64,000 bases of DNA from Agapanthus africanus (Eukaryota; Streptophyta; Magnoliopsida; Asparagales; Amaryllidaceae), in the NCBI GenBank assembly GCA_030015575.1, contig JASDDO010000006.1:380888137-380952136 (forward strand), given 5' to 3'. The position numbers and the translations under genes were made by a program. Position 1 is the stretch's first letter; every line of letters starts with the position of its first letter. The notes under the pieces were generated by a model. It had not been told where the DNA came from. It ran no database searches and saw only the letters and a program-made list of their open reading frames with translations. Below are positions 1 through 11,711 of the stretch, piece by piece.

Positions 1-1151
1 TGAATATCGGGAAAGCTGGATGGAAGAGCCAAATGATACGCAACTGCGCCGACACGCTCGAGGATCTTGAAGGGACCCACAGGTCTAGGACTAAGCTTTC
101 CTTTCTGCCCAAATCGCATCACGCCCTTCATCGGAGAGACCCTCAGAAAAACATGATCGCCAACTGCGAACTCTAGCCTGCGACGGCGCCTGTCTGCATA
201 TGATTTCTGCCTGCTCTGAGCCGCTCTCATCCGGTCTCGAATCAACTGTATCTTCGCGGTCGTCTCCTCAACAAGCTGCGGCCCCAATATACTGCTCTCG
301 CTGAGCTCTATCCAACAGACGGGCGATCTGCATCTCCTCCCATACAATGCCTCGAAAGGTGCCATCTGAATAGTATCCTGGACGCTGTTGTTGTAGGAGA
401 ACTCCACTAAGGGTAAATGATGATCCCAGCTACCTCCAAAGTCTAAAACGCACGCTCGGAGCATGTCCTCAAGAGTCTGAATAGTCCGCTCTGACTGGCC
501 GTCGGTTTGCGGATGAAATGCCGTGCTGAAATTCAAACGGGTGCTCAATGCCTCCTGAAGTCGCTGCCATAGTCGGCTGGTAAACCGGGTGCCTCGGTCG
601 GACACGATACACGCCGGGACTCCATGCAGTCGTACGATCTCGTCGATTTAAATCTGGGCATACTGAGCAAAACTGAAAGTCGTCTTCACTGGCAGGATGG
701 CCGCTTTCGTCAATCGATCCACGATCACCTAAATGGAGTCGTACCCTCGACTGGTCCTGGGTAGACCCACAATGAAGTCCATAGAAATCTGCTCCCATTT
801 CCACTCCGGAATGGGCAAAGGCTGCAACTCTCCCGCGGGCCTCTGGTGCTCGGCCTTGACTTGCTGACAAGTTAGGCATCTCGATACGAAGTCTGTGACA
901 TCCTTATTCATCCCGTCCCACCAATAGACATCTCTCAAATCGCGGTACATCTTGGTGGAACCCGGATGAACGCTGTATGTCGATCTTAGCGCCTCCTCAA
1001 GAATCTCACGCCGCAGTCCCTCAGAATCTGGTACGCACAGTCGAGTCCCAAATCGCAGTACTCCCTGATCATCGATCACGAACCCAGAATCTCTGCCCTG
1101 CTTGATCTGCTCCATGATCTCTGAAAGACGGTCATCACTGGGCTGTGCCTC
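1..1151 (-). pseudogene. Tekay pol, integrase part (interrupted)
   Basis: Continues in frame from the RNase H part after a TGA at 1152-1154. It contains the integrase zinc-binding region (H...H, then C-L-T-C around 890), the first catalytic Asp in M-D-F-I-V-G-L-P, the second in V-S-D-R-G-T, and the third catalytic residue in H-P-Q-T-D-G-Q-S-E. Two further in-frame stops follow, a TAG at 729-731 and a TAA at 648-650. Beyond them the frame stays open to the window edge through the C-terminal region (V-G-D-H-V-F-L-R-V and [10 protein letters not shown]). Integrase would insert the cDNA into the chromosome; this copy cannot be translated through. Confidence 0.88.
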
Positions 1152-3440
1152 TCAAATACGGTCAAGTAACTGCGGACGTGCACGAACATGCGCAAGCTGT
1201 CCCCCTGTCGGAGTGAACTCGAACTCAACTCGGCTGTCGCATAAAATCTGCCAATCTGCTGACGACTGCCTCTGTACGGTGCGCAAACAAGATAGACTAC
1301 CCCCGGACCTCCTACTCAAAACATCCGCCACTACATTAGTCTTGCCCGGGTGGTACAAGATCTCGCAATCGTAGTCCTTCACCAGCTCCATCCAACGGCG
1401 CTGTCTGAGATTCAGGTCTCGCTGCTGAAATATATACTTTAAGCTTTTGCGATCAGTGAATATCTGGCACGACTCGCCGTATAGGTAATGTCGCCATATC
1501 TTAAGCGCAAAGACCACTGCAGCCATCTCCAAATCGTGAGTGGGGTAGTTCTGTTCATGTTTCTTCAACTGCCGTGAAGTATACGCGATCACCCTGTCAT
1601 GCTGCATCAATATGTACCCTAGCCCCACTCGTGAAGCGTCACAATAGACCATAAATCCGCCTGATCCTGACGATAAAGATAATACCGGCGCCGTAGTCAA
1701 ACAAGTCCGTAGCTGCTGAAAACTGTGCTCGCACTCCTCCGTCCAAACGAAAGGAACTCCCTTCCGGGTCAATCCGGTCAAAGGTGCAGCAATACGGGAG
1801 AAATCCTGAACGAATCGCCTGTAATAGCCAGCCAGGCCTAAGAAACTGCGGATCTCCATAACTGATGTCGGTCTGGGCCACTGCTGAACGGCCTCGATCT
1901 TCTTCGGGTCCACACATATGCCATCTCTCGTAATTACGTGACCCAAGAAATCAACGCTGTCCATCCAGAATGCACACTTGGAAAATTTTGCGAAAAGCTG
2001 GTGCTCCCTCAAAGTCTGTAACGTAATCCGCAAGTGCTGCTCGTGCTCCTCTCGGCTCCGGGAATACACCAAAATATCATCAATGAACACTATGATGAAC
2101 AAGTCAAGATACGGCTGGAATATACGGTTCATCAATTCCATGAATGTTGCTGGGGCGTTGGTGAGTCCGAACGACATCACCAAAAACTCATAGTGGCCGT
2201 AGCGCGTGCGGAAAGCTGTCCTCGGTATATCCTCATGTCGAACTCGTAGCTGATGGTATCCTGATCGCAAATCGATCCTCGAAAAATATCCCGCACCCTG
2301 AAGCTGGTCGAACAAATCATCAATGCGTGGCAAAGGATATCTGTTCCGCACGGTAACTTTGTTCAGCTGGCGGTAGTCGATACACAAACGCAGACTGCCG
2401 TCTTTCTTCTTGACGAACAGGACAGGAGCACCCCATGGGGAAACGCTAGGTCGAATAAGCCCCTTATCTAACAAATCCTGCAACTGATCCTTCAACTCTC
2501 GAAGCTCAGCCGGGGCCATCCGATAAGGAGGTATAGAAATAGGCCCCGAGCCGGGAATCAAGTCAATGCAGAACTCCACATCGCGCTCAGGCGGTAGCCC
2601 AAGCAGCTCATCAGGGAAAACATCAGGAAACTCACAAACAACCAGGACCTGGTCCAACGGAACCTCTGCAGCTCGAGTATCACAAATATACACTAAGAAT
2701 CCCTGACATCCCCTCCGTAGTAGCCGACCAGCGCGAAGAGATGAAATCAAGCTGGGAAGGGTGACGCTGCGGTCTCCCTGAATAACAAGGACTGGCTCTC
2801 CCGGAAAGCTAAATCTGACTGCCTTCTCACGGCATTCCATCGAAGCATAACAAGTGGCTAGCCAATCCATGCCCAGAAGTACATCAAAGTCCAACATATC
2901 GAGGAGAATCAAATCTACCAATGATTCCTTCTCCCCGATACGAACGGAACACAAACGAAACACAAAACGAGCGACAAACGACTCGCCCACCGGGGTAATA
3001 ACAACAAGCGGCTGATCTAACGACGACGACTCACGGCCCAACATCGGTGCAAAGTGTGTAGATACATATGAATGTATGGAACCTGGGTCGAATAATACCC
3101 GTGCTTCGAAAGAACATACTGGTAAGGTACCTGTCACAACGGCGTTGGATTCCTGCACATCCTGCAGTGTCAAAGCAAACACTCGGGCCTGTCCTCTACC
3201 AATAGCTGGCTGACCTCGGCCTCTGCCTCTGCCTCCTCGTCCTTTCTGGATCGGACCGCCACGTCCACGGCCTCTGGGTGCATCAAACTGACGTGGAGCA
3301 TCGCCTGTGGTAGGAAGTAGAGCTCTCTGAGGAGGAGGTGGTGATGGTGGTAGGGTCACATGTGGAACTGTCGCCGCTCCCTGTCGTCTCACCGGACAGT
3401 ATCTGATATGATAGTGCGGACTCCCGCACCCAAAACATCC
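1152..3440 (-). pseudogene. Tekay pol: protease, reverse transcriptase, RNase H
   Basis: One long open frame (about 746 codons from a GTG). Near residue 100 is the aspartic protease site F-D-P-G-S-I-H-S-Y; the Asp is kept but the usual D-(S/T)-G reads D-P-G. The RT core begins with [12 protein letters not shown] and has F-I-D-D-I-L-V-Y-S as its catalytic motif. RNase H follows (V-Y-C-D-A-S, then [11 protein letters not shown]), ending near V-V-A-D-V-L-S-R-R. Just upstream in the same frame is a zinc knuckle at about 3398-3440, [14 protein letters not shown], where the position normally held by His is Tyr with His on both sides. The frame ends in TGA at 1152. Confidence 0.9.
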
Positions 3441-3442
3441 TG

Positions 3443-4426
3443 GCGACGTCTGCTGTCCCTGTAGATATGAACCATATAGCTGACCTCGCCCAACCCCTCT
3501 GCCGGCACCATCTCTCGGAAAGGATCTGGCATACCGGTACGAATCCTCTTCGGCCCGGGAACGGCCGAAGTCGCTGAAATGCGTGCCTCCATCCGCAACG
3601 TCGTATCCATAGCAGCTGAATAAGTGTCGAAGTGCTGGGCGCCAATAGCAAGAAATAGCTAGGTGTCAAGTCCCTGCACGAACCTCTTCACTCTCTTTTC
3701 TTCAGTATCCACAAAATACGGAGCATATCTGGACAACTGCATGAACTGGACATCGTACTCAGACACCGTCATCCCTGGGGTCTTGATCAAAGCTTCAAAA
3801 CTGCGAGCCCTAGCTTCACGTACGCTCTCTGGAAGGAAACGAGCTAGAAAGACCGCTGTAAACTTGGCCCAAGTCATAGGAGGTAGACATACAGCTCGAC
3901 CTCTCAAGACTGACTCCCACCATGTCTGCGCGAGGCCCTCTGGACGGAAACTCGCGAGCTCCACCCATCGATCGTCCGAACATCTGAGCGAACGGCAGAT
4001 CTTGGCTAAACTGTCAAGAAATGTCTGTGGATCCTCTGCTGCATCGGTGCCCGTGAAGACTGAAGGTCTCAGCCTCATAAAATCCTGTAGCGATACTGGG
4101 ATAGCCACGGTAGTAGTAGTAGGAGCAACTGTCTGGATAGCAGGCACCATGGTAGTCTGTGATGTGGTAGGTACGCCCTCCGATCTCGGTGCACGACTGG
4201 CCGCTACTAAGGATCCCACCAAATGTCGTAACTCCTGCATACCCCCCATCATCTGTCGTATCTCCTCCATACCAGACTCTAGCCTGTCCATGCAGCCTGG
4301 GGAATGCAGATCAGTCTGTCCCTGGGGCGTAGGTATGCCACCCTACTCGGTCCTCGTCTCGGACGAGCCTGCTCGGATCTCATCTCGGGCGGCAGCCCTC
4401 TGCGCTCTCGTAGCCTTCGGCGGCAT
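3443..4426 (-). pseudogene. Tekay gag (broken)
   Basis: The likely start is the ATG at 4426, which opens a Met-Pro-Pro-Lys N-terminus rich in Arg and Ala, as is usual for this lineage. A TAG in the same frame at 4343-4345 cuts it after 27 codons. The main capsid part runs from 4291 to 3660 (F-T-G-T-D-A-A-E-D-P-Q-T-F-L-D-S-L, W-W-E-S, F-L-A-R-F-L-P) and ends in a TAG at 3659-3661. The same frame continues to about 3530, where a frameshift is needed to reach the Gly/Arg-rich stretch and zinc knuckle joined to pol. Gag would form the particle; this copy cannot. Confidence 0.85.
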
Positions 4427-4644
4427 AGTGGCTGGTAAAGGAAACAGGATAATAAGAACAGTGCAATAGAATCATAGGATACACGGAATTGAAGAAGGAA
4501 TTTCAAGCAAGTATATCCTAAAGTCACTTAGGCGGAGTACCGTATCGCAAATATGCCGCGGACATACGCACGCTACGTTACCCTGCTTAAGTCACTTACT
4601 CCATCTACCAAGGTCATCCTATACTCAGAAAGGTAAAACCTATC

Positions 4645-4656
4645 GCTCTGATACCA
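4645..4656 (-). other. primer binding site of the Tekay element
   Basis: On the minus strand this reads TGGTATCAGAGC, the complement of the 3' end of initiator tRNA-Met used by many plant Ty3/gypsy and Ty1/copia elements. It lies 4 bp inside the LTR end (GTCGTGACA, AAGT, then the site), which fixes both the LTR edge and the minus orientation. Confidence 0.9.
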
Positions 4657-4660
4657 ACTT

Positions 4661-7549
4661 TGTCACGACCCGAAAGGTACGGAACGTGACTGGCACTTAA
4701 ATTACGAAACGTCTCAGGGCGTCCATAAAATAAGTAAGTCAAAGCCCAGAAATCAAAACCAAATAAGCAGTAGAGTGAAGGAAAAACCAATCAATTGAAA
4801 ACGAATTTATCAAATAAGTTATATCAAGCCCTTTTTAGAAACAATATCAATTTTTCCGAAAATTTCGGCAGAGTCTCCTTTGTAAATACTGGCCCCCCAA
4901 ATGGGTACAACAAGAATATATATGAATACAACAAATAAGGCATCCCCAAGCGGGAGCTAGCTCTTCGTCACAAGGCGGTCATAAATCCCACGCAATGTAA
5001 ATCAGCAATGTGCATAAATAAACATAAGAAGCACAAGTAAAACATCATGTCGACTCAAGTGAGCTCGACCCCAAAATACAGCATAAAAAGTCCACAAATC
5101 TCACACTCTCGTCTCTAGGTCAATATACAACAATACTGGTAGATACAGTAGATGGAGTACTCTAGATACAAAGAATATACAAGGTGGTACAAAAATAATA
5201 ATACAACCCACCTACGAGCAAAAGCCTCGAGTCCAGGCAAAGTAGGCAAAAGAAGCGGTGCGCTCGCCGCTACTGTGCTGACGGAGCGGACCTGCAAAAG
5301 ACTGCGGCACAACGGGGGTGAGTTGCCAACTTGTGAGTAATAAATAACATTTATAGAGGCTATCTCAAGTATGCACACAAGCATCCTAGCATCTATAATA
5401 CAGGTATGACAGGATATATTAGCAGGTATGTATGCAACATGAATATACTAGCAGGTATGTATGCAATATGAATCAACTCATGATCTGCATGTGTAAGTAT
5501 AAGAAATCATATTTTTCCTTTAGGAATCTCTTTTGAAATATCAGCACAATACCAATAGAATCAACCAGAATCCGTGTCCAGCAACGACACCTCAAAACTG
5601 TCTCAAATCTCATATATCCACATCGTAGTATCTCTGGCCTCAGCCGTCCGGCTGACCCATCTTAAATATCAATATCTCATCATCTCGTGGCCACGGTCGG
5701 TATCCTCTGGATATCCGCCGTGCCAAAACAGTCACCGGTAGGTAATCCATCCCCTGCCAGGCTCAATGCCATCATCTGCGATCTTCTTGTCCCGGGGTAC
5801 CTCACCGGGCCCACCATGTACCCGAGACGGTTCATCCAACTCCTCGAAACGGGTCTCGAAAACCACAGCAAACTCATGGTGGACGACACTTACATCACTA
5901 GAAAACCGCAACTTTTCATATTTTAAAAGATAATAAGTTTGTAAATCTTGCGGCTTTCCTCCGAAATCTAGAAATATCATAAAATCTCAAGAAACCATCA
6001 TTGGCGCATATGCCAATGATAATGAATGCATATGGTATCAATGTTCAGGTTGAAATGTATGATTAATAACTAGGCATGAACAAATGATATAATGATATAC
6101 ATGCACATGAGTAGCGATTCTACAATTTTATTTTAAAGATTTATTGCAATAGTACAGGTTTAAGTATCAAATATGGTGACAATATTCTAAATTATAAGTT
6201 ATCTAGTATCGTGGCATGGCAATTACCAGGGCGTGTGTGTACGCATGAATAGTGCTCGTGCTGCATATAAAAACCCTGGCAATGGTGCATTTGTCCTATA
6301 GAATGGGTTCGCATATGTATGAAAATATAAAGCATGGATGTAGCAAGATGTTACGCAAACATTTACTCCTAATTACTAATATTATTAGAAATCTTTAAAC
6401 TACTTAAACTATCGGGCGACTTACGCCATCCAAACGATAGTCCCCCATACATGTTACATCTACTCACCGGAATCCCCAGCTAGCTATGTCCAATCATCGC
6501 TTTTCCTTTTCGTGCCGCGTCCGAAGTCTCTGCGACCGAACCTAGAATTTGCACCAATACAAAACATAAGGTTACATATCATGAAACGACGCAATCCCAA
6601 ACGAAAATATCAATGTTCACGAGTTAGGCACAACGTTCACAAGGTGCGCGGAACATACACGAAAATCACAAAAACTAACTATAATCGTCGTTTTGGAGTG
6701 CCCGGCAAAACTAAAACCCGAACACACAAAACTCCACACTCACACATCCTAAATGTCATAGGATATGCTAAAAATATTATCAAGATATCACAAATACATC
6801 ACCGCAATATTTTAATAAAAACTAGTAAGCACAAAAGACTTCCAAATTAGTGCAAATTTCGCGGATTTGCGATAAAGTGCACAAAATATCGCGCAAACAC
6901 CCAAGTTAACCATAGATAGCCACTACACTAATTTCCAACACGCTAGCAATGCTTCAAAACCAAATTTCCATAAGCAAACCCTTTCTTGATTTTTATAAAT
7001 AGCAATTACAATCAAAATTTCACATTAAAATAACTTAGATTAGCATAATTTGAAGCCACATAAGCAAAGTAACCCCATTGATTAGGTTAGTAAAACACTA
7101 GATAGAAAAATAAATTAATTAACCCAATAATGGTTTTCTAAACCCTAATTAAAATTTCAAGCCATGAACTTTTAAAACCTAGACTAGAAATTAACACTAA
7201 TATTTACACTAAAACAACTCAATTAAAGAAATCTAACCAAAAGAATTTAAATGAGTAAGGATTATACCTCTAGATCTAGAGATCTAGCAAGAAATTTTGA
7301 CTCCAAAGATGGTCTCCTAGCATCCAAGATCCATGCAAGAAAGGTTAAGAAGAATGGATGAAGGATTTGGTTTGAATTTTGAATAAATTGTGGATTTTTG
7401 GAGCAAATTTTGGATGAACTTTGATGGAAGAAGAGGGGAGATTTGGGGCTGTTTTTCTGTAGGGATTCAGCAGTGAGGGAGTAGGGAGAAGTGTGGGGAA
7501 GTGGGGAAAAAAAGTCCAAGTCAACCCTCTCATATTACCATAATACCCT

Positions 7550-7604
<55 letters not shown>

Positions 7605-8161
7605 CATTTTTAATCCATTCCTCACATGATTTAAGGTCAAAAAGAGTGAAAGAAAATTCTTGGGCTGCTACAACAGTGTGGGGCCGGCCAAGGAAAGTGA
7701 GGGTGAGTGTGAGAGACTTTACAAAAAAATTCTATGCAAAAAGACCCCCCACAATACCATATTTGCAAGTTTTAGCTCAAAATAATTATATTTTTATTTC
7801 CCATAATAAAAACCAATTAAAAATAGAAATAAAATACAAAAAAATTATATTACAAACTAGATTTTAATTAACATGATTTTAAAGATTAAAATTAGCCCAT
7901 TTAAATTTGTATTTATCGCTAATTTAATGTATTTTTTTTACCGGCTTAAAATAATATTAAAAATTGAAAAATTAGGGAAAAATTTTAAACGACCAGAATT
8001 TTATAAGTAACTCATTAGCTACTAAAAACTAGCAATTACCTATCCAAAATAGGTATAATTAGGCCTAAACAGCAAAATAACAAAAAAGACGATTTACGGA
8101 AAAATACTGAATTTTCACCGATTTTCGGGAAAATACCAAAACGACTTTTCAAGGCGTTACA
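4661..8161 (-). repeat. 5' LTR of the Tekay element, about 3.5 kb
   Basis: Bounded by TGTAACGCC (8161 downward) and GTCGTGACA (ending at 4661), with the primer site just inside. It is AT-rich and holds a (TA)n run. Blocks near 5280-5340 and 5690-5830 match, in reverse complement, blocks near 61795-61850 and 61265-61350 of the LTR at 58673-62366, so the two LTRs belong to the same family. No open frame here has recognisable protein content; the short frames look random. Confidence 0.82.
7555..7600. repeat. (TA)n microsatellite in the Tekay LTR
   Basis: An uninterrupted TA dinucleotide run of about 46 bp between AT-rich flanks. Confidence 0.95.
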
Positions 8162-8944
8162 GTCAGGAACCGTCGACAGAAGCACACGGTCGACTACCTC
8201 TTCACAATTAAGAGCGGGGAAAAGGAGACGTTCAAAGCTTACGTCACCCGCTTCTACAACGCCCTCCTCGAGGTCCCCGAGCACCGGGACGAGACTGTCA
8301 TCACGACGCTCAGATCTGGTCTTAGGCACAAGGAGTGGTTACGCTATTTTCCGTTGGCGCAGCCTAAGACCATGGCCGAGGTCAAGGCATGAACCGAGCG
8401 CGAGATCCAGCTCGAGTCCGAGGTGAACGCGAACCTCCCTTGAGCAGAACGGTCCGACCAGAAGAAGAGGGCTCGGAAAGAGAAGCCAGAGCGTCAGCAG
8501 CCCTATCACCCGAAGTTCCAGGAGTACACCCCGCTCAACGTCTCCCTCGCAGTGTTACTAGAAGAGGCCCAGGGTAAGGGGTTCTTCAAGTTCCCTCCAA
8601 TCCCGCGTCTGGCCTCGAAGCGAACCCGGGGCCCCTACTGCGCCTTCCACCGGACGCTGGGCCACGCCACGGAGGATTGTAAGAAACTCCGGGATTACAT
8701 CAAGGAGCTCATATGATCGGGGCATCTTACTGCCTACTTGAGGGATAAGCGGCAGGGCGACCGCGAGCAGGAGCAGCGTCCCCCTCCCGCCAAGCTGACC
8801 ATCGGCCAGATCATGCTCGTTTTGGCAGATGACCAGTCCGGTGCCCAGGGAGCCCCGTACCTGGTGCCGAGCATGGAGACCAACAAGCCTCCGGGGAGCT
8901 CGGGCCACGCTAATAAGGTCAACTATGAGCATGTATTTTTTTAG
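8162..8944 (+). pseudogene. Gag of family A copy 1 (5'-truncated, three stops)
   Basis: One frame reads through from 8171 to the TAG at 8942-8944 apart from TGA codons at 8390-8392, 8441-8443 and 8714-8716. It contains the C-terminal half of a retrotransposon capsid domain (T-V-D-Y-L-F..., E-T-F-K-A-Y-V-T-R-F-Y-N) and a zinc-knuckle-like motif, Y-C-A-F-H-R-T-L-G-H-A-T-E-D-C, near 8640-8685. The N-terminal half is lost to the Tekay insertion at 8161/8162. A gag of this lineage would normally run on into protease; here it stops and a poly(A)-like AATAAA follows at about 8981. Confidence 0.8.
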
Positions 8945-9082
8945 GGCAATGTAAACTCTTCCTAGGGTCTGTTGTAAATTTAATAAAGATCAATGGAACA
9001 TTGCAAAAAAAAGGAAAGGTCTCATTTATTCAAAAAAGGTATTATGGGCTCCTCAGCCATACATACAAAAAGAAAAAGAAAA

Positions 9083-9534
9083 TTACAGCAGCGGGGGAAG
9101 GGGGTGCAGAGAGCACTGCTCATGGTACTCAGTAAAGATCTCCACCAGCCGAGGCCTCGCGAGATCCAACCTCAGCCCTCGATTCCCCCCGCGCGCGTTA
9201 ACCTCGAGCCTCAGTTCGTGGCACTCACGGACGAGCGCCACCGAGCGAGCCAGCCGACTCGCGGAGATCAGTCCCAAGCGCCTCAGAGACCACAGCTTGC
9301 CCATGGCCTCGTCGTAGAACTGTTCGGATAAGGGGTTGTAAAGCCCCGGCGACGCCCTCCAGATGAAGTACATCAGCAGCTGCAGCAGGGGGAGCGCCGG
9401 GAGAGCAGACGGCCGAAATGGTCTTCGATGCTCCCATAGACCAATTGCACCGTGTCCTCGGTGCAGTTCTGGTCATAGAGGTATACGTCTTCGAAGTGGA
9501 TGATATCGGGGATGGTAAAGGGGAAGTCTTCCAT
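9083..9534 (-). pseudogene. antisense aORF1, copy 1 (unknown family, frameshifted)
   Basis: Minus-strand gene from the ATG at 9534 to the TAA at 9083-9085. The N-terminal part carries F-E-D-V-Y-L-Y-D and I-E-D-H-F-G-R-L-L; a shift of frame near 9400 is needed to reach the second part (L-L-Q-L-L-M-Y-F-I-W-R, L-R-R-L-G-L-I-S-A-S-R, and a Leu-rich end). Both halves match the minus-strand gene at 63343-63800, so this is a real gene family and not a chance frame. The predicted product is about 150 residues, mostly helical by appearance, with no membrane segment. I do not recognise the family. It lies antisense and 3' to the element's sense genes. A TATA-like site is about 50 bp upstream, and a minus-strand AATAAA lies downstream near 9018. 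Confidence 0.7.
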
Positions 9535-9582
9535 TCTCAATGATCTGTTTACGAAGAAAGGAAGTACCAGTGCTCCTTGAGC

Positions 9583-9590
9583 CTTGTATA
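9583..9590 (-). promoter_or_regulatory. TATA-like box of aORF1 copy 1
   Basis: The minus strand reads TATACAAG, about 50 bp before the ATG at 9534. The other aORF1 copy has a TATAAATAG at a near-identical distance, which is the main support. Confidence 0.55.
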
Positions 9591-9789
9591 GCCCACTGCG
9601 CCCCAACGGAAGCCAACAGTCGCCTGTTTTCACCCACAAAGTCGGTACCACGCGGCGATCATTGAGCCTTCTCTGGCAGAATCGAAACGTCGCGATTCTG
9701 GCGCTTCACCTCCCCGCACATTCAATGCGCATGCTACGCGCACGTTCGCTGCGACCGTTCCTGTTCCCCATACCTGCCACGGGATGGTC

Positions 9790-11240
9790 GGGCGAAACCT
9801 CATGAAGAATCGGCCAAGCATCTACCATGCTCGGCCATCCCTGGCCGGTAGCTTCCCTACACGCAACAACGGGGATCAAAGCCCTCGCCGAGAGGCAACC
9901 GCGCAGCTTTATTGTCCGGTTATCCTTAGCAGGCCTACTACGGCCCCTCCAACGCTAAGGGTCAAATTCCTTCGTAGAGGCAGCCGAGCAGCCACCCTGC
10001 TCGGCTATCCCCGGCCGGTAGCTTCTCTACTCGCAACGCCAGGGATCAAAGTCCTCGTCGAGAGGCAACCGCGCAGCTTCACTGCCCGGTTATCCTTTGC
10101 AGTCCTCCTACGGCCCTCCAACGCTAAGAATCAAAGTCCTCCTTAGAGGCAGCTCAGCAGCTACCCTGCTCGGCTATCCCTGGCCGGTAGCTTCCCCACT
10201 CGCAACGCCGGGGATCAAACCCCTCGCCAATAGGCAACCGCGCAGCTTCACTGCCCGGTTATCCTTAGCAGGCCTCCTACAGCCCCTCCAACACTAAGGA
10301 TCAAAGTCCTCCTTAGAGGCAGCTCTGCAGCTACCCTGCTCGGCTATCCCCAGCTGGTAGCTTCCTACCATAACCGACAGAGATCAAAAGCCCTCCCAGA
10401 GGCAGTCGAGCCTGACCCCCGCTCGGCTATCCTTCAGGACAAAACCCCTCGCCAAGAGGCACCGGGCAGTAACCCTGCTCGGCCAAGGGTCCTTGGTAGG
10501 CTTCTTACAACCCCTCCCGCGCTAAGGACCAAAGTCCTCCTTTGAGGCGGTCGAGCCCGATCCTTGCTCGGCTATCCCCGGCTGGTAGCTTCCTACCATA
10601 ACCGATAGGGATCAAAGTCCTCGCCAAGAGGCACTGGGCAGTAACCCTGCTCAGTCCCCGTCTTGAAGGATCAAAAGCCCTCGTAAGAGGAAACCGAGCC
10701 CGACCCTTGCTCGGTCATCTCTGGCTGGTAGTTGCCTACCCACGACGCCAGAGATCAAAGCCCTCGCCAAGAGGCAACCGCGCAGCTTCACTGCCCGGTC
10801 ATCCTTAGTAGGCTTCTTACAGCTCCTCCGATGCTAAGGATCAAAGTCCTCCTTAGAGGCAGCCGAGCGGATTCCCTGCTCGGCTATCCCCGGCCGGTAG
10901 CTTCCATACTCGCAACGCCAGGGATCAAAAGCCCTCGCCAAGAGGCAACCGCGCAACTTCACTGCCCGGTTATCCTTAGCAGGCCTCCTACGACCCCTCC
11001 AACGCTAAGGATCAAAGTCCTCCTTAGAGACAGCTCAGCAGCTACCCTGCTCGGCTATCCCTGGACGGTAGCTTCCCTACTCGCAGTGCTAGGGATCGAA
11101 AAGTTCTCCCAGAGGCAGTCGAGCCCGACCCTTGCTCAGTCATCCACAGCTGGTGGTTGCCTGCCCACAACGCCAGAAATCAAAGCCCTCGCCAAGAGGC
11201 AACCGAACAGCTTCCCTGCTTGGTCATACCCACGCACGCT
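9790..11240 (+). repeat. tandem array, about 8 units of ~170 bp, in family A copy 1
   Basis: The phrase (C/T)GGTAGCTTCC recurs near 9844, 10015, 10184, 10352, 10581, 10723, 10894 and 11065. Most spacings are 168-171 bp; two neighbouring ones are 229 and 142 bp, which points to an indel or unequal exchange. Units also share AGGCAACCGCGCAGCTTCA and GGATCAAAG. It is GC-rich. Open frames here simply follow the repeat. Tandem subrepeats 3' of pol are typical of Tat-group elements and are known to seed satellites. Confidence 0.9.
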
Positions 11241-11711
11241 TAACTAGCCCATTCATGCTCAACAGACGCTGCGGGCTCTGAGCCCTCGTAACGAGGCCTT
11301 TGAGCCCATTCATGCTCGGCACAACTACGGCGGACATCCCTCTGCCGATCATATGCAGCGGATCCGATACCCAACAAGGGACATCAGGTCTATCCAAGTC
11401 TGAGCGATCCCCCCTCGACTTCGGGGCCATGGAGATTCCTCCTTCTCAGCAGCGCTTGGCACACTTGGCAAGTGATCGATCAACTCGACGAACGATCGCT
11501 AGACAGATAGCCGACCTGACATGGAAGCCCAACAGTGCAAGCAAAGATATTTTACAAGCATTCTTCACAAACAAAAGATAAAGTGCAAACTGATGAAACA
11601 AAAAAAGTTTTACTACCAAAAGCGAAGTCTTTACAAAGGGTATTTTGGGCTCCCCAGCCTTACAGACTGCCCGGAGGCTTACAAAATAAAAGGAGGAGGA
11701 AGACGGGGGCT

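Larger units (their letters stand above)
1..8161 (-). mobile_element. Ty3/gypsy retrotransposon, Tekay/Del type, 3' end outside window
   Basis: Read on the minus strand, the order is 5' LTR (8161 to 4661), primer binding site, gag, protease, RT, RNase H and integrase, ending off the left edge, so any chromodomain and the 3' LTR are not seen. The LTR ends are TGTAACGCC and GTCGTGACA, a usual TG...CA pair. The reverse transcriptase and RNase H wording is that of plant Tekay/Del elements (known family wording, matched by eye). At 8161/8162 the LTR abuts a different element's gag, so this copy inserted into an older one. At least five in-frame nonsense codons and one frameshift show that it is dead. 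The target duplication cannot be checked because the left end is missing. Confidence 0.9.

Noticed and set aside
9373..9651. Full 92-residue frame from the first start at 9651 as the aORF1 start
   Set aside because: It would begin upstream of the TATA-like box; the ATG at 9534 matches the start of the other copy.
10732..11247. 171-residue plus-strand frame in the family A array
   Set aside because: Follows the ~170-bp tandem repeat and has no independent coding signal.
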